Assembly (NCBI GenBank): GCA_023139225.1
Contig: JAGLNZ010000074.1
Span: forward strand, 1 to 5,819
Direction of reading: 5' to 3'
Length of the DNA stretch: 5,819 bases
DNA from: Desulfobacula sp.
GTDB lineage: Bacteria > Desulfobacterota > Desulfobacteria > Desulfobacterales > Desulfobacteraceae
Below are positions 1-5,819 of this stretch, one piece after another (position 1 is the first letter of the stretch; every line of letters starts with the position of its first letter). The notes beneath the pieces are model-generated. The model made no database searches and was not told the DNA's origin. It worked only from the letters and a program-made list of their open reading frames with translations. The position numbers and the translations under genes are program-made.

Positions 1-1
1 C

Positions 2-1057
2 CCTTATGCAAATTTAAAAAAGGAGACGCTAAAGCAGGCGTTTTCAGAACGGACAAAATCCTTGAAAACCCAGGGGCTGCCATATACGGGATATGATGCA
101 TTAAACTCTGTTGTCATGACACCCTTTGGTACGCTGCACCCCACCTATAGGCTGCCCGTTACCATGAGGTCGAATGTTGAGGCATTAAAGAAAAAAGAGC
201 CCTGCCTGATCCTTGATTTTAAAGGATTGCGAGAATTTTCTGCTGTTTTTTTTAAAGAGATGATGAAAAAAGACTGGCCGGGTATTAGAAGCCAAAGTAT
301 TGAGTTTCCGGGAACCCGATTGCGGCCGGAAGTATTTACGACCTTTTTGGCAAGAAGTTTTGAAACTGAGCAGACCCAGGAAAAATTTTTAAACCTGGTA
401 AAACCGATTTTAAAAGGAGAAACTTATCTGGGTCTTCCGGCTGTTTTAGGTGTTCATTCCTCAGAAAAGATCCTGAACACCTTGGAAAAAGAACTGAATG
501 TTAATATATTTGAAATACCGACATCTCCTGTCTCTGTTCCGGGAATCAGGCTCAAAGAAATCATAATGAAAGCCCTGGCAGGTTCAAGTGTCTCCGTGCT
601 GCCGAATCAGCTGGTGACAAAGGTATTAAAAGCGTCAAACAACGGGTTTGAATGCCAATTGAGATCGAATATCTCACCTGCCATTGTCCATGCAAAGGCT
701 GTGTTGCTGGCAACGGGAAGGTTTTTGGGAAAAGGCCTTTATGCCGACCCAAAAAAGATCCATGAAAGCGTATTTGATCTGCCGGTCTGCCAGCCTGCAA
801 CAAGGAAAGACTGGCACAGGTCCGATTTTTTTAATCCACACGGCCACAGAATCAACCAGGCAGGCATTGAAACAGATGATTTTTTAAGGCCGGTCAATAA
901 AAAAAAGAAACCACAGTTTACCAACCTTTTTGCCGCAGGCTCCATCCTGGCCCACCAGGACTGGATGAGAAGCAAATGTGGTGCCGGACTATCCATTGGA
1001 ACAAGCTTTGCTGCCGTCCAATCATACCTTCAAATTCAGAATGGAAAATTTCTGTGA
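2..1057 (+). CDS. glpB: Anaerobic glycerol-3-phosphate dehydrogenase subunit B (GlpB-like), 5'-truncated by window edge
   Basis: GlpB is a flavoprotein subunit of the anaerobic glycerol-3-phosphate dehydrogenase (GlpABC), which oxidises glycerol-3-phosphate to dihydroxyacetone phosphate and passes electrons to the membrane quinone pool. The reading frame is open to the left edge, and 351 residues are visible. The first visible residues (PYANL) match the 'HPYSLL' region about 75 residues into E. coli GlpB, so the missing N-terminus should hold the GxGxxG dinucleotide-binding motif. The in-frame TTG at 62 is therefore internal and not the start. Family landmarks follow in the expected order: TPFGTLHPTYRLP (about 119-157), IPTSPVSVPGIRL (515-553), an ATGRF FAD-fold strand (710-724), TRKDWHRSDFF, and the C-terminal cofactor-contact stretch CGAG (977-988). 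The gene ends in TGA, overlapping the next start by 4 bp. No glpC follows. A GlpB-like flavoprotein with another acceptor partner remains possible. Confidence 0.9.
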   Translation, partial: PYANLKKETLKQAFSERTKSLKTQGLPYTGYDALNSVVMTPFGTLHPTYRLPVTMRSNVEALKKKEPCLILDFKGLREFSAVFFKEMMKKDWPGIRSQSIEFPGTRLRPEVFTTFLARSFETEQTQEKFLNLVKPILKGETYLGLPAVLGVHSSEKILNTLEKELNVNIFEIPTSPVSVPGIRLKEIIMKALAGSSVSVLPNQLVTKVLKASNNGFECQLRSNISPAIVHAKAVLLATGRFLGKGLYADPKKIHESVFDLPVCQPATRKDWHRSDFFNPHGHRINQAGIETDDFLRPVNKKKKPQFTNLFAAGSILAHQDWMRSKCGAGLSIGTSFAAVQSYLQIQNGKFL

Positions 1058-2121
1058 AAAAACATGAATCTGATGCAAAAACAGTCCTGAATCGCCTGGG
1101 AAAATTAACCGGTTTTTTACAAAACCTGGATGCTCATGCAAGCAAAGACGACAGCTTTAATTTTCCTTTGGAAATTATTCAAAAAACCATGATGTTTGAT
1201 GTAAGCGTGCTTTATAAAGTCTCCAATGTCATTGAAAACAGGTTGATTCTGGAAGTCATTAAAACCCTTGATCCTAAAGGCCTTCGCCTTGATTTGAAAG
1301 AGGGCAGGAAATTGAGACTTTTTCTGGATAACCGGGACAAAAGATTTGTCAATGAAGTCATGGCATTTTTGAATAAACAGACATCGTGTATTAATGTATC
1401 CGGTATGGGATGCGATATCATGGGGTATGTCTATCTGCCGGAAAGCTTTGGCGGTGCCTATCTTTTTGGTGGTGATTTTTGCGGAAAAGAATCTTCTATC
1501 AAAGATTATGAAGTCGCAGGTATTGATATCATGTGTAATTTTTTAAGTGCCATTCTGCTCAAAACCCGGTTTGAACATCAGGCAGAATATGATAATCTGA
1601 CAGGGCTTTACAATAGTGGCAAAATTAAACAGGAAGTTAAAACAATATTAAAGCGGTTTGAACGAAAGCCTGCCTTATCGGCCTGCATTGCCATGGGAGA
1701 TATTGATTTTTTTAAAAAGGTCAATGATAATTACGGTCATATTCAAGGAGACCTGGTCTTAAAAAAGGTGGGGGATATTCTTTCAAGCTCCATGCGGGGG
1801 GTCTTTGATGTTGCCGGAAGGTATGGCGGGGAAGAGTTTCTACTGATTTTTGATGAAACCAATGAAAGAGCAGCCTTTCAGGTTGTTGAAAGGCTGCGGA
1901 AAAATATTGAGAAAATAAAGTTTGAGCAGGCAGATAAAACAGGGAAAATTATAAAGAATAAATTTTTAAAGATTACCATGTCTTTCGGGATATCCAAGCT
2001 TTACAAAGGTGCAGGTGTAAAAAATGCAATAGACTGGATCAGCCGGGCAGATAATGCTTTGTATGAATCAAAGCAAAACGGAAGAAACCAAACAATAGTA
2101 TTTAAGGAAACAAAATCATGA
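1054..2121 (+). CDS. Diguanylate cyclase: GAF-like sensor domain plus GGDEF domain
   Basis: This 355-residue protein is predicted to make cyclic di-GMP from two GTP. I chose GTG at 1054 because it gives a GTGA overlap with the glpB stop. The ATG at 976 would overlap glpB by about 80 bp, and the next ATG (1189) would cut into the N-terminal domain. The ribosome site is weak (GGA at 1043-1045), so translational coupling to glpB is likely. Residues about 35-170 look like a GAF-type sensory fold with no signal peptide or membrane segment, so the protein should be cytosolic. The GGDEF domain spans about 178-352: DNLTGLYN from residue 180, GDIDFFKKVND (metal-binding D216/D218 region), NYGHIQGD, active-site GGEEF at 258-262, and ADNALYESKQNGRN near the end. 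All catalytic motifs are intact, so it should be active. The inhibitory RxxD site is altered: the aspartate is in place, but the usual arginine position is glycine and the arginine sits one residue earlier. The input ligand is unknown. Confidence 0.93.
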   Translation: MKKHESDAKTVLNRLGKLTGFLQNLDAHASKDDSFNFPLEIIQKTMMFDVSVLYKVSNVIENRLILEVIKTLDPKGLRLDLKEGRKLRLFLDNRDKRFVNEVMAFLNKQTSCINVSGMGCDIMGYVYLPESFGGAYLFGGDFCGKESSIKDYEVAGIDIMCNFLSAILLKTRFEHQAEYDNLTGLYNSGKIKQEVKTILKRFERKPALSACIAMGDIDFFKKVNDNYGHIQGDLVLKKVGDILSSSMRGVFDVAGRYGGEEFLLIFDETNERAAFQVVERLRKNIEKIKFEQADKTGKIIKNKFLKITMSFGISKLYKGAGVKNAIDWISRADNALYESKQNGRNQTIVFKETKS

Positions 2122-2603
2122 GCATCAGTATTACTCCAATCGGTATAATTGAAACGCCTTTTGACGATTTAAAAGGTATGCCCATACAACCCTCTGGGGC
2201 GGCCAAGATTCAGGGTACCATTGTCATAGACAAGGAATATGAACAGGGTTTAAGTGATCTGGAAGGCTTTTCCCATATTATCCTTCTCTATCATTTTCAT
2301 CAGTCAAAAGGATATGACCTGATCGTCAAACCTTTTATGGATGATCACAAAAGAGGCCTTTTTTCCACGCGGGCACCCAGGCGCCCCAATCCCATCGGGT
2401 TATCCATTGTCCGGCTCATTAAAAGAGAGGGCAACCGGTTAATTATTAAAGGAATAGATGTGCTTAACGGTACCCCGCTGCTCGATATCAAACCCTATGT
2501 ACCCAGATTTGATACAAAAGAAGTGACTGCCATTGGCTGGCTTGAAAACAACCAGGAAAAATCTGTGTTTTTAAAGTCTGACGACCGGTTTATTGAAACC
2601 TAG
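2118..2603 (+). CDS. trmO: TrmO/TsaA-family tRNA (t6A37) N6-methyltransferase, short form
   Basis: This 161-residue protein belongs to the UPF0066/TsaA family. Its E. coli member TrmO (YaeB) transfers a methyl group from S-adenosylmethionine to N6-threonylcarbamoyladenosine at position 37 of certain tRNAs. Visible family motifs are PIGIIETPF near the N-terminus, LEGFSHIILLYHFHQ in the middle, FSTRAPRRPNPIG at residues 82-94, and DVLNGTPLLDIKPYVP at 114-129. These line up well with E. coli TrmO (MGVFATRSTFRPNPIG, DGTPVVDIKPYLP). E. coli TrmO is about 235 residues; this protein ends shortly after the conserved beta-barrel domain and lacks the C-terminal extension, as many archaeal and anaerobe homologues do. 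ATG at 2118 overlaps the cyclase stop as ATGA, with AAGGA at 2104-2108 as ribosome site, so it is probably translated from the same message. The family call is strong; the tRNA substrate is less certain for the short form. Confidence 0.85.
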   Translation: MSISITPIGIIETPFDDLKGMPIQPSGAAKIQGTIVIDKEYEQGLSDLEGFSHIILLYHFHQSKGYDLIVKPFMDDHKRGLFSTRAPRRPNPIGLSIVRLIKREGNRLIIKGIDVLNGTPLLDIKPYVPRFDTKEVTAIGWLENNQEKSVFLKSDDRFIET

Positions 2604-2611
2604 TGCACGTT
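2602..2611 (+). repeat. Short direct repeat AGTGCACGTT, copy 1
   Basis: AGTGCACGTT, with the palindromic core GTGCAC, straddles the trmO stop codon and the start of the gap before the transporter gene. The same ten bases recur at 5437-5446 upstream of the other TTG-started membrane protein gene. It may be chance. Confidence 0.35.
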
Positions 2612-2626
2612 AATTTTAAATAAAAT

Positions 2627-2632
2627 AAAGGA
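2627..2632 (+). promoter_or_regulatory. Ribosome binding site supporting a TTG start
   Basis: AAAGGA lies 7 bases before TTG at 2640. It decides the start of the transporter gene: the next in-frame ATG falls at about residue 28 and would remove the conserved GDLGT motif. Confidence 0.7.
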
Positions 2633-2639
2633 CGGGTTT

Positions 2640-3839
2640 TTGACACCAAAATACAAATTTAACCGTCAGGAATTTGCCGGATCCTTAGGGGATCTTGGAA
2701 CCATTTTACCCATTGCCATTGGAATGATTCTGGTCAACGGGCTCAACCCTTCCGGCCTGTTTTTATCTGTGGGATTATTTTATATTTTTACCGGGTTCTA
2801 CTATGGGGTCACGGTTTCCGTACAGCCCATGAAAGTGATCGGTGCCTATGCTATTGCAACAGCCATGAGTTCCGGCCAGGTTTTAGCGGCCTGCCTTTTA
2901 ATGGGTATTGTTTTGCTTGTGCTGGGGCTTACCGGTGCCATTGATATCATTGGAAAATATACTCCAAAATCAGTCACAAGAGGTGTTCAACTTTCAACGG
3001 GAACACTTTTAATGGCCCAGGGGGTAAAATTGATGATCGGTACGTCAAAGCTCCAGCTCTTACACAAAATGGCAGAGCCGTACCTGACGGTTCAATCTTT
3101 AGGTCCCATACCCATTGGAATTTTCATAGGAATTGCAGGAGCCGTGTTAACCTTATTTTTACTGGATAATAAAAGACTGCCCGCAGGTCTTGTGGTTGTC
3201 ATGCTCGGACTTCTTATCGGGTTGATGCTGGGAACAAAACAGGGTTTTGGCAAACTTGCCCTGGGGGTTTATCTTCCTCAATGGATGCCGTTTGGATTCC
3301 CCTTAAAAACAGATTTCATGTTTGCCGTATTTGCCCTTGTGCTGCCGCAATTGCCAATGACAGTGGGAAATGCCGTCATTGCCAATGCCGACCTTTCCAA
3401 AGAATATTTTGGTGAAAAGTCAAAAAAGGTCACCTATAAGGGGCTTAGTATTACCATGGCAATTGGGTGTATTTTAAGTTTTTTTCTCGGCGGTATGCCG
3501 TTGTGTCACGGGGCCGGTGGACTTGCCGCCCACTATCGCTTCGGGGCCCGGACAGCAGGATCAAATTTTATGATCGGCACTATTTTTGTTCTTCTGGTGC
3601 TTTTTTTGGGGTCAGGGATTCTCACGGTCATTTATCTTCTGCCCATGGCAATATTGGGTGTCCTGCTGATTTTTGCAGGAAGCCAGCTTGCCTTGACCAT
3701 TCAGGATATTTTTCAGCGAAAGGATCTTTTTGTGGTGGTGGTTATTTTAGGGATCACCCTTGCAACAAATCTGGGGATCGGGGTGATGGCAGGGTTTGGT
3801 CTTGCTTATCTGTTAAAATGGGAAAAAGTAAAAATCTAA
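2640..3839 (+). CDS. MOT1-family molybdate/sulfate-type membrane transporter
   Basis: This 399-residue polytopic inner-membrane protein has roughly 10-12 hydrophobic segments and lacks the STAS domain of classical SulP sulfate permeases. It carries both hallmark motifs of the MOT1 molybdate transporter family. The first region has GSLGDLGT at residues 14-21 and VQPMKVIGAYAIA around 61-73. The second has GGMPLCHGAGGLAAHYRFGAR at 284-304. Characterised MOT1 proteins from plants and algae import molybdate with high affinity. Bacterial members are usually annotated 'putative sulfate/molybdate transporter', so the oxyanion carried here is inferred. The start is TTG at 2640, supported by AAAGGA upstream and by retention of the GDLGT motif. 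It follows trmO after 36 bp and precedes the MetF-like gene by 13 bp, consistent with one operon. Molybdate supply to Mo/W enzymes such as formate dehydrogenase would fit the C1-metabolism neighbour, but no ModE-like operator is visible in the gap. Confidence 0.87.
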   Translation: MTPKYKFNRQEFAGSLGDLGTILPIAIGMILVNGLNPSGLFLSVGLFYIFTGFYYGVTVSVQPMKVIGAYAIATAMSSGQVLAACLLMGIVLLVLGLTGAIDIIGKYTPKSVTRGVQLSTGTLLMAQGVKLMIGTSKLQLLHKMAEPYLTVQSLGPIPIGIFIGIAGAVLTLFLLDNKRLPAGLVVVMLGLLIGLMLGTKQGFGKLALGVYLPQWMPFGFPLKTDFMFAVFALVLPQLPMTVGNAVIANADLSKEYFGEKSKKVTYKGLSITMAIGCILSFFLGGMPLCHGAGGLAAHYRFGARTAGSNFMIGTIFVLLVLFLGSGILTVIYLLPMAILGVLLIFAGSQLALTIQDIFQRKDLFVVVVILGITLATNLGIGVMAGFGLAYLLKWEKVKI

Positions 3840-3841
3840 TC

Positions 3842-3846
3842 AGGAG
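3842..3846 (+). promoter_or_regulatory. Strong ribosome binding site of the metF-like gene
   Basis: AGGAG sits 6 bases before ATG at 3853, within the 13-bp gap after the transporter stop. It is the closest match to a consensus Shine-Dalgarno sequence in the window. Confidence 0.75.
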
Positions 3847-3852
3847 AAAGCC

Positions 3853-5343
3853 ATGCTGCGTATTTTCAGTGATGAATTATTGAATCCGAAAAATTTTGTT
3901 GTTACCCTTGAACTGGTTCCGGGGCGCGAATCCTTTGGCAGAACCACCGACACCCTGATCGGGATCGCAAAAGATGCTTTTGCAGACGGCAGGATCTCTG
4001 CTGTTTCCATTACGGATAATCCCGGAGGCAACCCGTCTTTGAGCCCGGATGTACTGGGTTATGAAATTTTTAAGCACGGACTGGATGTGATTGTTCATTT
4101 CACCTGCAGGGACATGAACCGGGTGGGGATGGAAAGCCGGGCCTTGCAGCTGGCACGCATGGGAATGAAAAATATCCTTGCCCTGACCGGGGATTACAAT
4201 GGCAAAGGATTTGGCGGTCAGGGGGCACCGGTATTTGATCTGGATTCTGTTCTTTTAAATTCCATGTTTAAAACACTTAGTGAAAAACTTGTTGCATCGG
4301 GAGACCCGGAAGAATTTTTCACAGGATGTGCTGTTTCCCCGTTTAAAACTAAAGAAGCCGAATGTCATGCCCAATATAAAAAACTGGATAAAAAAATTGT
4401 AGCAGGTGCCTCTTTTGTAATCACACAATTGGGATATGATGTAAAAAAATTTCGTGAGCTCATGCAGTATCACATGGTAAAGAATCCTGATATTCCGGTT
4501 ATGGCTTCAGTATACCTGTTAAGCCCCAGGTCTGCCAGGGCTATGAATAAAGGAAGGGTTCCGGGTGCCTATGTTTCCGATGACCTTTTCAACAAGGTTA
4601 TATCAGAGTGGAAAGATGCAAGACAGGGTCTGAAGGCCGCCATTGAACGGGCGGCAAAATTAGGTGTTATATTAAAAGGGCTGGGATACCGGGGGATTCA
4701 TATCGGCGGGATTCATAGAAGTTTTAAAACAGTCGGGGCGATTCTGGACCGGATGGAAGAAATTGAAAATAATTGGCAGGATTATCTCAATGAATTTGAG
4801 ACAAAAGACAGCAGCGCCTGCTATATGGTTGATAAAAAGACAGAATCTGTTGAGAAGCGGTCTGTAATGGAAAGCTTAAAAGAAAAGCTTACCGATCATT
4901 ATCCCTATCGGATATTAAACCAGGCCCATGGTTTCTTTTTTGATAAAAATGCCATGCTTGCCCCGGTTTATAAAAAAATTGCTAATTTTTTTGAGAGAAA
5001 TAATAAAGCCTGGCTGCTGAAACGCTGCCTGGAAGATCCTTTGAAAGTTCTTTTTCTTTCCTGCCAAAGCTGCGGGGATTGCGGTATTCAGCATCTTGCC
5101 TTTCAATGCCCGGAATCAGGCTGCCCTAAACACACCAGAAATGGTCCCTGCGGCGGCAGCAGGGACGGATATTGCGAGGTCTATCCGGACAGGCTGTGTA
5201 TCTGGGTAAGAGCTTATGAACGGATGAAATATACCAATGTCCTGCCAGGTTTTCTTAAGGACTTGGTTCCCCCAAGATTGTGGGAACTCAATAAAACCTC
5301 TTCATGGATCAATTTTCATCTGGGAAAGGATCATCAAAAATAA
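3853..5343 (+). CDS. metF: Methylenetetrahydrofolate reductase fused to MetV-like cysteine-rich C-terminal domain
   Basis: This 496-residue protein is predicted to interconvert 5,10-methylene-THF and 5-methyl-THF in the methyl branch of the Wood-Ljungdahl pathway and in methionine synthesis. Residues 1 to about 300 form the flavin-binding MetF barrel: LELVPGRES, with E20 matching the catalytic Glu28 of E. coli MetF; HFTCRDMN; ILALTGDYNG, with D114 matching Asp120; and ASFVITQLGYD, with Q192 matching Gln183. Residues about 350-496 match the 'MTHFR C-terminal'/MetV family, with eight cysteines at 404, 407, 410, 419, 424, 433, 441 and 449 (CX2CX2C, X8 C, X4 C, X8 C, X7 C, X7 C), suited to Fe-S clusters and/or zinc. 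Acetogens encode MetF and MetV separately; here they are one chain. The electron donor cannot be read from sequence: no rnfC2, hdrA or NADH-binding gene is adjacent in the window. Start ATG 3853 has a strong ribosome site. Confidence 0.92.
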   Translation: MLRIFSDELLNPKNFVVTLELVPGRESFGRTTDTLIGIAKDAFADGRISAVSITDNPGGNPSLSPDVLGYEIFKHGLDVIVHFTCRDMNRVGMESRALQLARMGMKNILALTGDYNGKGFGGQGAPVFDLDSVLLNSMFKTLSEKLVASGDPEEFFTGCAVSPFKTKEAECHAQYKKLDKKIVAGASFVITQLGYDVKKFRELMQYHMVKNPDIPVMASVYLLSPRSARAMNKGRVPGAYVSDDLFNKVISEWKDARQGLKAAIERAAKLGVILKGLGYRGIHIGGIHRSFKTVGAILDRMEEIENNWQDYLNEFETKDSSACYMVDKKTESVEKRSVMESLKEKLTDHYPYRILNQAHGFFFDKNAMLAPVYKKIANFFERNNKAWLLKRCLEDPLKVLFLSCQSCGDCGIQHLAFQCPESGCPKHTRNGPCGGSRDGYCEVYPDRLCIWVRAYERMKYTNVLPGFLKDLVPPRLWELNKTSSWINFHLGKDHQK

Positions 5344-5348
5344 AAGAC

Positions 5349-5377
5349 TTTACCTTATTTTAACATTTCTATAAACT
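5349..5377 (+). promoter_or_regulatory. Weak candidate sigma70-type promoter for the EamA gene
   Basis: TTTACC (5349-5354) and TAAACT (5372-5377) are separated by 17 bases, and each matches four of six consensus positions. It lies in the largest gap of the window and would give a leader of about 60 nt before TTG 5445. The surrounding A/T richness makes chance matches likely. Confidence 0.22.
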
Positions 5378-5433
5378 TGGCGGGTTCAAATAAGTTATCT
5401 TGATCAGACAATTTTTTTTAATAACAATTAACC

Positions 5434-5438
5434 TGGAG
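5434..5438 (+). promoter_or_regulatory. Ribosome binding site supporting a TTG start
   Basis: TGGAG lies 6 bases before TTG at 5445. No in-frame ATG occurs before residue 55, inside the second membrane segment, so this site fixes the start of the EamA-family gene. Confidence 0.65.
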
Positions 5439-5446
5439 TGCACGTT
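5437..5446 (+). repeat. Short direct repeat AGTGCACGTT, copy 2
   Basis: This is an identical copy of the 2602-2611 decamer. Here it spans from the ribosome site into the TTG start codon of the EamA-family gene, so any protein or RNA binding it would affect translation initiation. No function is established. Confidence 0.35.
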
Positions 5447-5819
5447 GCAAAATAATGATGATCTGACAGTTAAGGCATCTGCCTTGACTATTTTTATATG
5501 TATTCTTTTTGGTGCCAATCCCGTAGCTATAAAATTCAGCCTTACCGGGCTTGGTGCATTTACCGCAGTGGGAATCCGGTTCACTATTGCGGCTGTTGTG
5601 ATTTTTATGTGGGCAAGGGTTAAAAAAATACCATTAAAACTCAATCGGAAACAATTGGGCCAGATGCTGATACTGTCTGCTATCTTTGTTGTTCAGCTGT
5701 CTTGTTTTTATCTGGGTCTTGGTAAAACCACTGCGTCCCACGGGGCATTGATATCCAATGTCCTGCCGTTTATTATATTGGTTATGGCCCATTTTTTTAT
5801 CCCGGGTGACAGTATTTCC
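5445..5819 (+). CDS. EamA/DMT-superfamily transporter, 3'-truncated by window edge
   Basis: The visible 125 residues are the N-terminal part of a drug/metabolite-transporter superfamily (EamA, RhaT/YdcZ-like) inner-membrane protein. Full-length members are typically about 290-310 residues with ten membrane helices in two repeated EamA domains. Family features visible are FGANPVAIKF (22-31) in the first helix, GIRFTIAA (43-50) in the second, and FYLGLGKTTASHGALISNVLPFI (split across 88-110), where the GL-x-x-T-x-A motif is typical. Hydrophobic segments lie near residues 11-30, 37-58, 73-92 and 98-119. Substrates of such proteins (amino acids, metabolites, drugs) cannot be predicted from sequence alone. 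The start is TTG 5445, since the frame is closed by TAA at 5391 and no early ATG exists. It follows the MetF-like gene by about 100 bp, so it may be a separate transcription unit or a distal operon member. Confidence 0.88.
   Translation, partial: MQNNDDLTVKASALTIFICILFGANPVAIKFSLTGLGAFTAVGIRFTIAAVVIFMWARVKKIPLKLNRKQLGQMLILSAIFVVQLSCFYLGLGKTTASHGALISNVLPFIILVMAHFFIPGDSIS

Noticed and set aside
62..64. TTG as the start of the GlpB-like protein
   Set aside because: The frame is open back to position 2, and the residues before it (PYANL and onward) align with the E. coli GlpB interior, so the gene begins outside the window.
976..1053. Longer cyclase start at ATG 976
   Set aside because: It would overlap the conserved glpB C-terminus by about 80 bp, and the added residues (rich in Cys/Trp/Pro) look like an out-of-frame reading of glpB.
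3467..3883. 138-residue open frame overlapping the end of the transporter and the start of the metF-like gene
   Set aside because: It lies in another frame of two well-supported genes, and its Arg/Cys/Gly-rich composition is typical of a shadow reading.
4689..4718. Imperfect direct repeat GGGATTCATA x2
   Set aside because: It encodes the GIHIGGIH stretch inside the MetF-like protein and is explained by repeated residues in the protein.
4873..4892. Two AAGCTT palindromes close together
   Set aside because: They lie within coding sequence for a Lys/Leu-rich helix, with no sign of a regulatory role.
5371..5419. Possible terminator between the metF-like gene and the EamA gene
   Set aside because: The only inverted repeat (5371-5378 with 5392-5398) is A/T-rich, needs a bulge, has a 13-base loop, and is separated from the T-run at 5412-5419 by 13 bases, so it is not a convincing intrinsic terminator.
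5369..5644. 91-residue minus-strand open frame across the last gap and the EamA start
   Set aside because: It is mostly antisense to the well-supported EamA coding region and resembles no family I know.

Overview
This 5.8-kb window carries six genes, all on the + strand. They are closely packed, and the first and last run off the window edges. The moderate-to-low GC, A/T-rich gaps, frequent TTG/GTG starts, an anaerobic-type glycerol-3-phosphate dehydrogenase subunit, a molybdate-type transporter and a MetF fused to a MetV-like cysteine-rich domain suggest an anaerobic bacterium with tetrahydrofolate-linked C1 (Wood-Ljungdahl) chemistry. A sulfate reducer of the Desulfobacterota (Desulfobacteraceae-like) is my best guess. 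That placement rests on gene content and remembered family features, not on a search.

Layout: (1) the C-terminal four-fifths of a GlpB-like flavoprotein subunit of anaerobic glycerol-3-phosphate dehydrogenase (2-1057); (2) a GAF-like plus GGDEF diguanylate cyclase (1054-2121) that overlaps glpB by 4 bp (GTGA); (3) a short TrmO/TsaA-family protein (2118-2603) that overlaps the cyclase by 4 bp (ATGA); (4) a MOT1-family molybdate/sulfate-type membrane transporter (2640-3839) starting at TTG; (5) a 496-residue MetF-MetV-like fusion (3853-5343); (6) after the only sizeable gap (about 100 bp), the N-terminal 125 residues of an EamA/DMT-family exporter-like protein (5445 to the window end), also starting at TTG.

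Genes 1 to 5 look like one transcription unit: two 4-bp overlaps, then gaps of 36 and 13 bp, with no terminator-like hairpin. The EamA gene may have its own weak promoter in the 5344-5444 gap. A possible functional thread is that a molybdate transporter beside methylene-THF reductase would supply metal to Mo/W formate dehydrogenase, the other end of the methyl branch. This is inference only. The diguanylate cyclase coupled to glpB could tie glycerol-phosphate or redox state to c-di-GMP, also inference. I found no RNA genes, CRISPR arrays, insertion sequences or clear intrinsic terminators. I saw no wholly new system here; the most notable items are the MetF-MetV-like fusion, the cyclase with a displaced I-site arginine, and the unusual gene neighbourhood.
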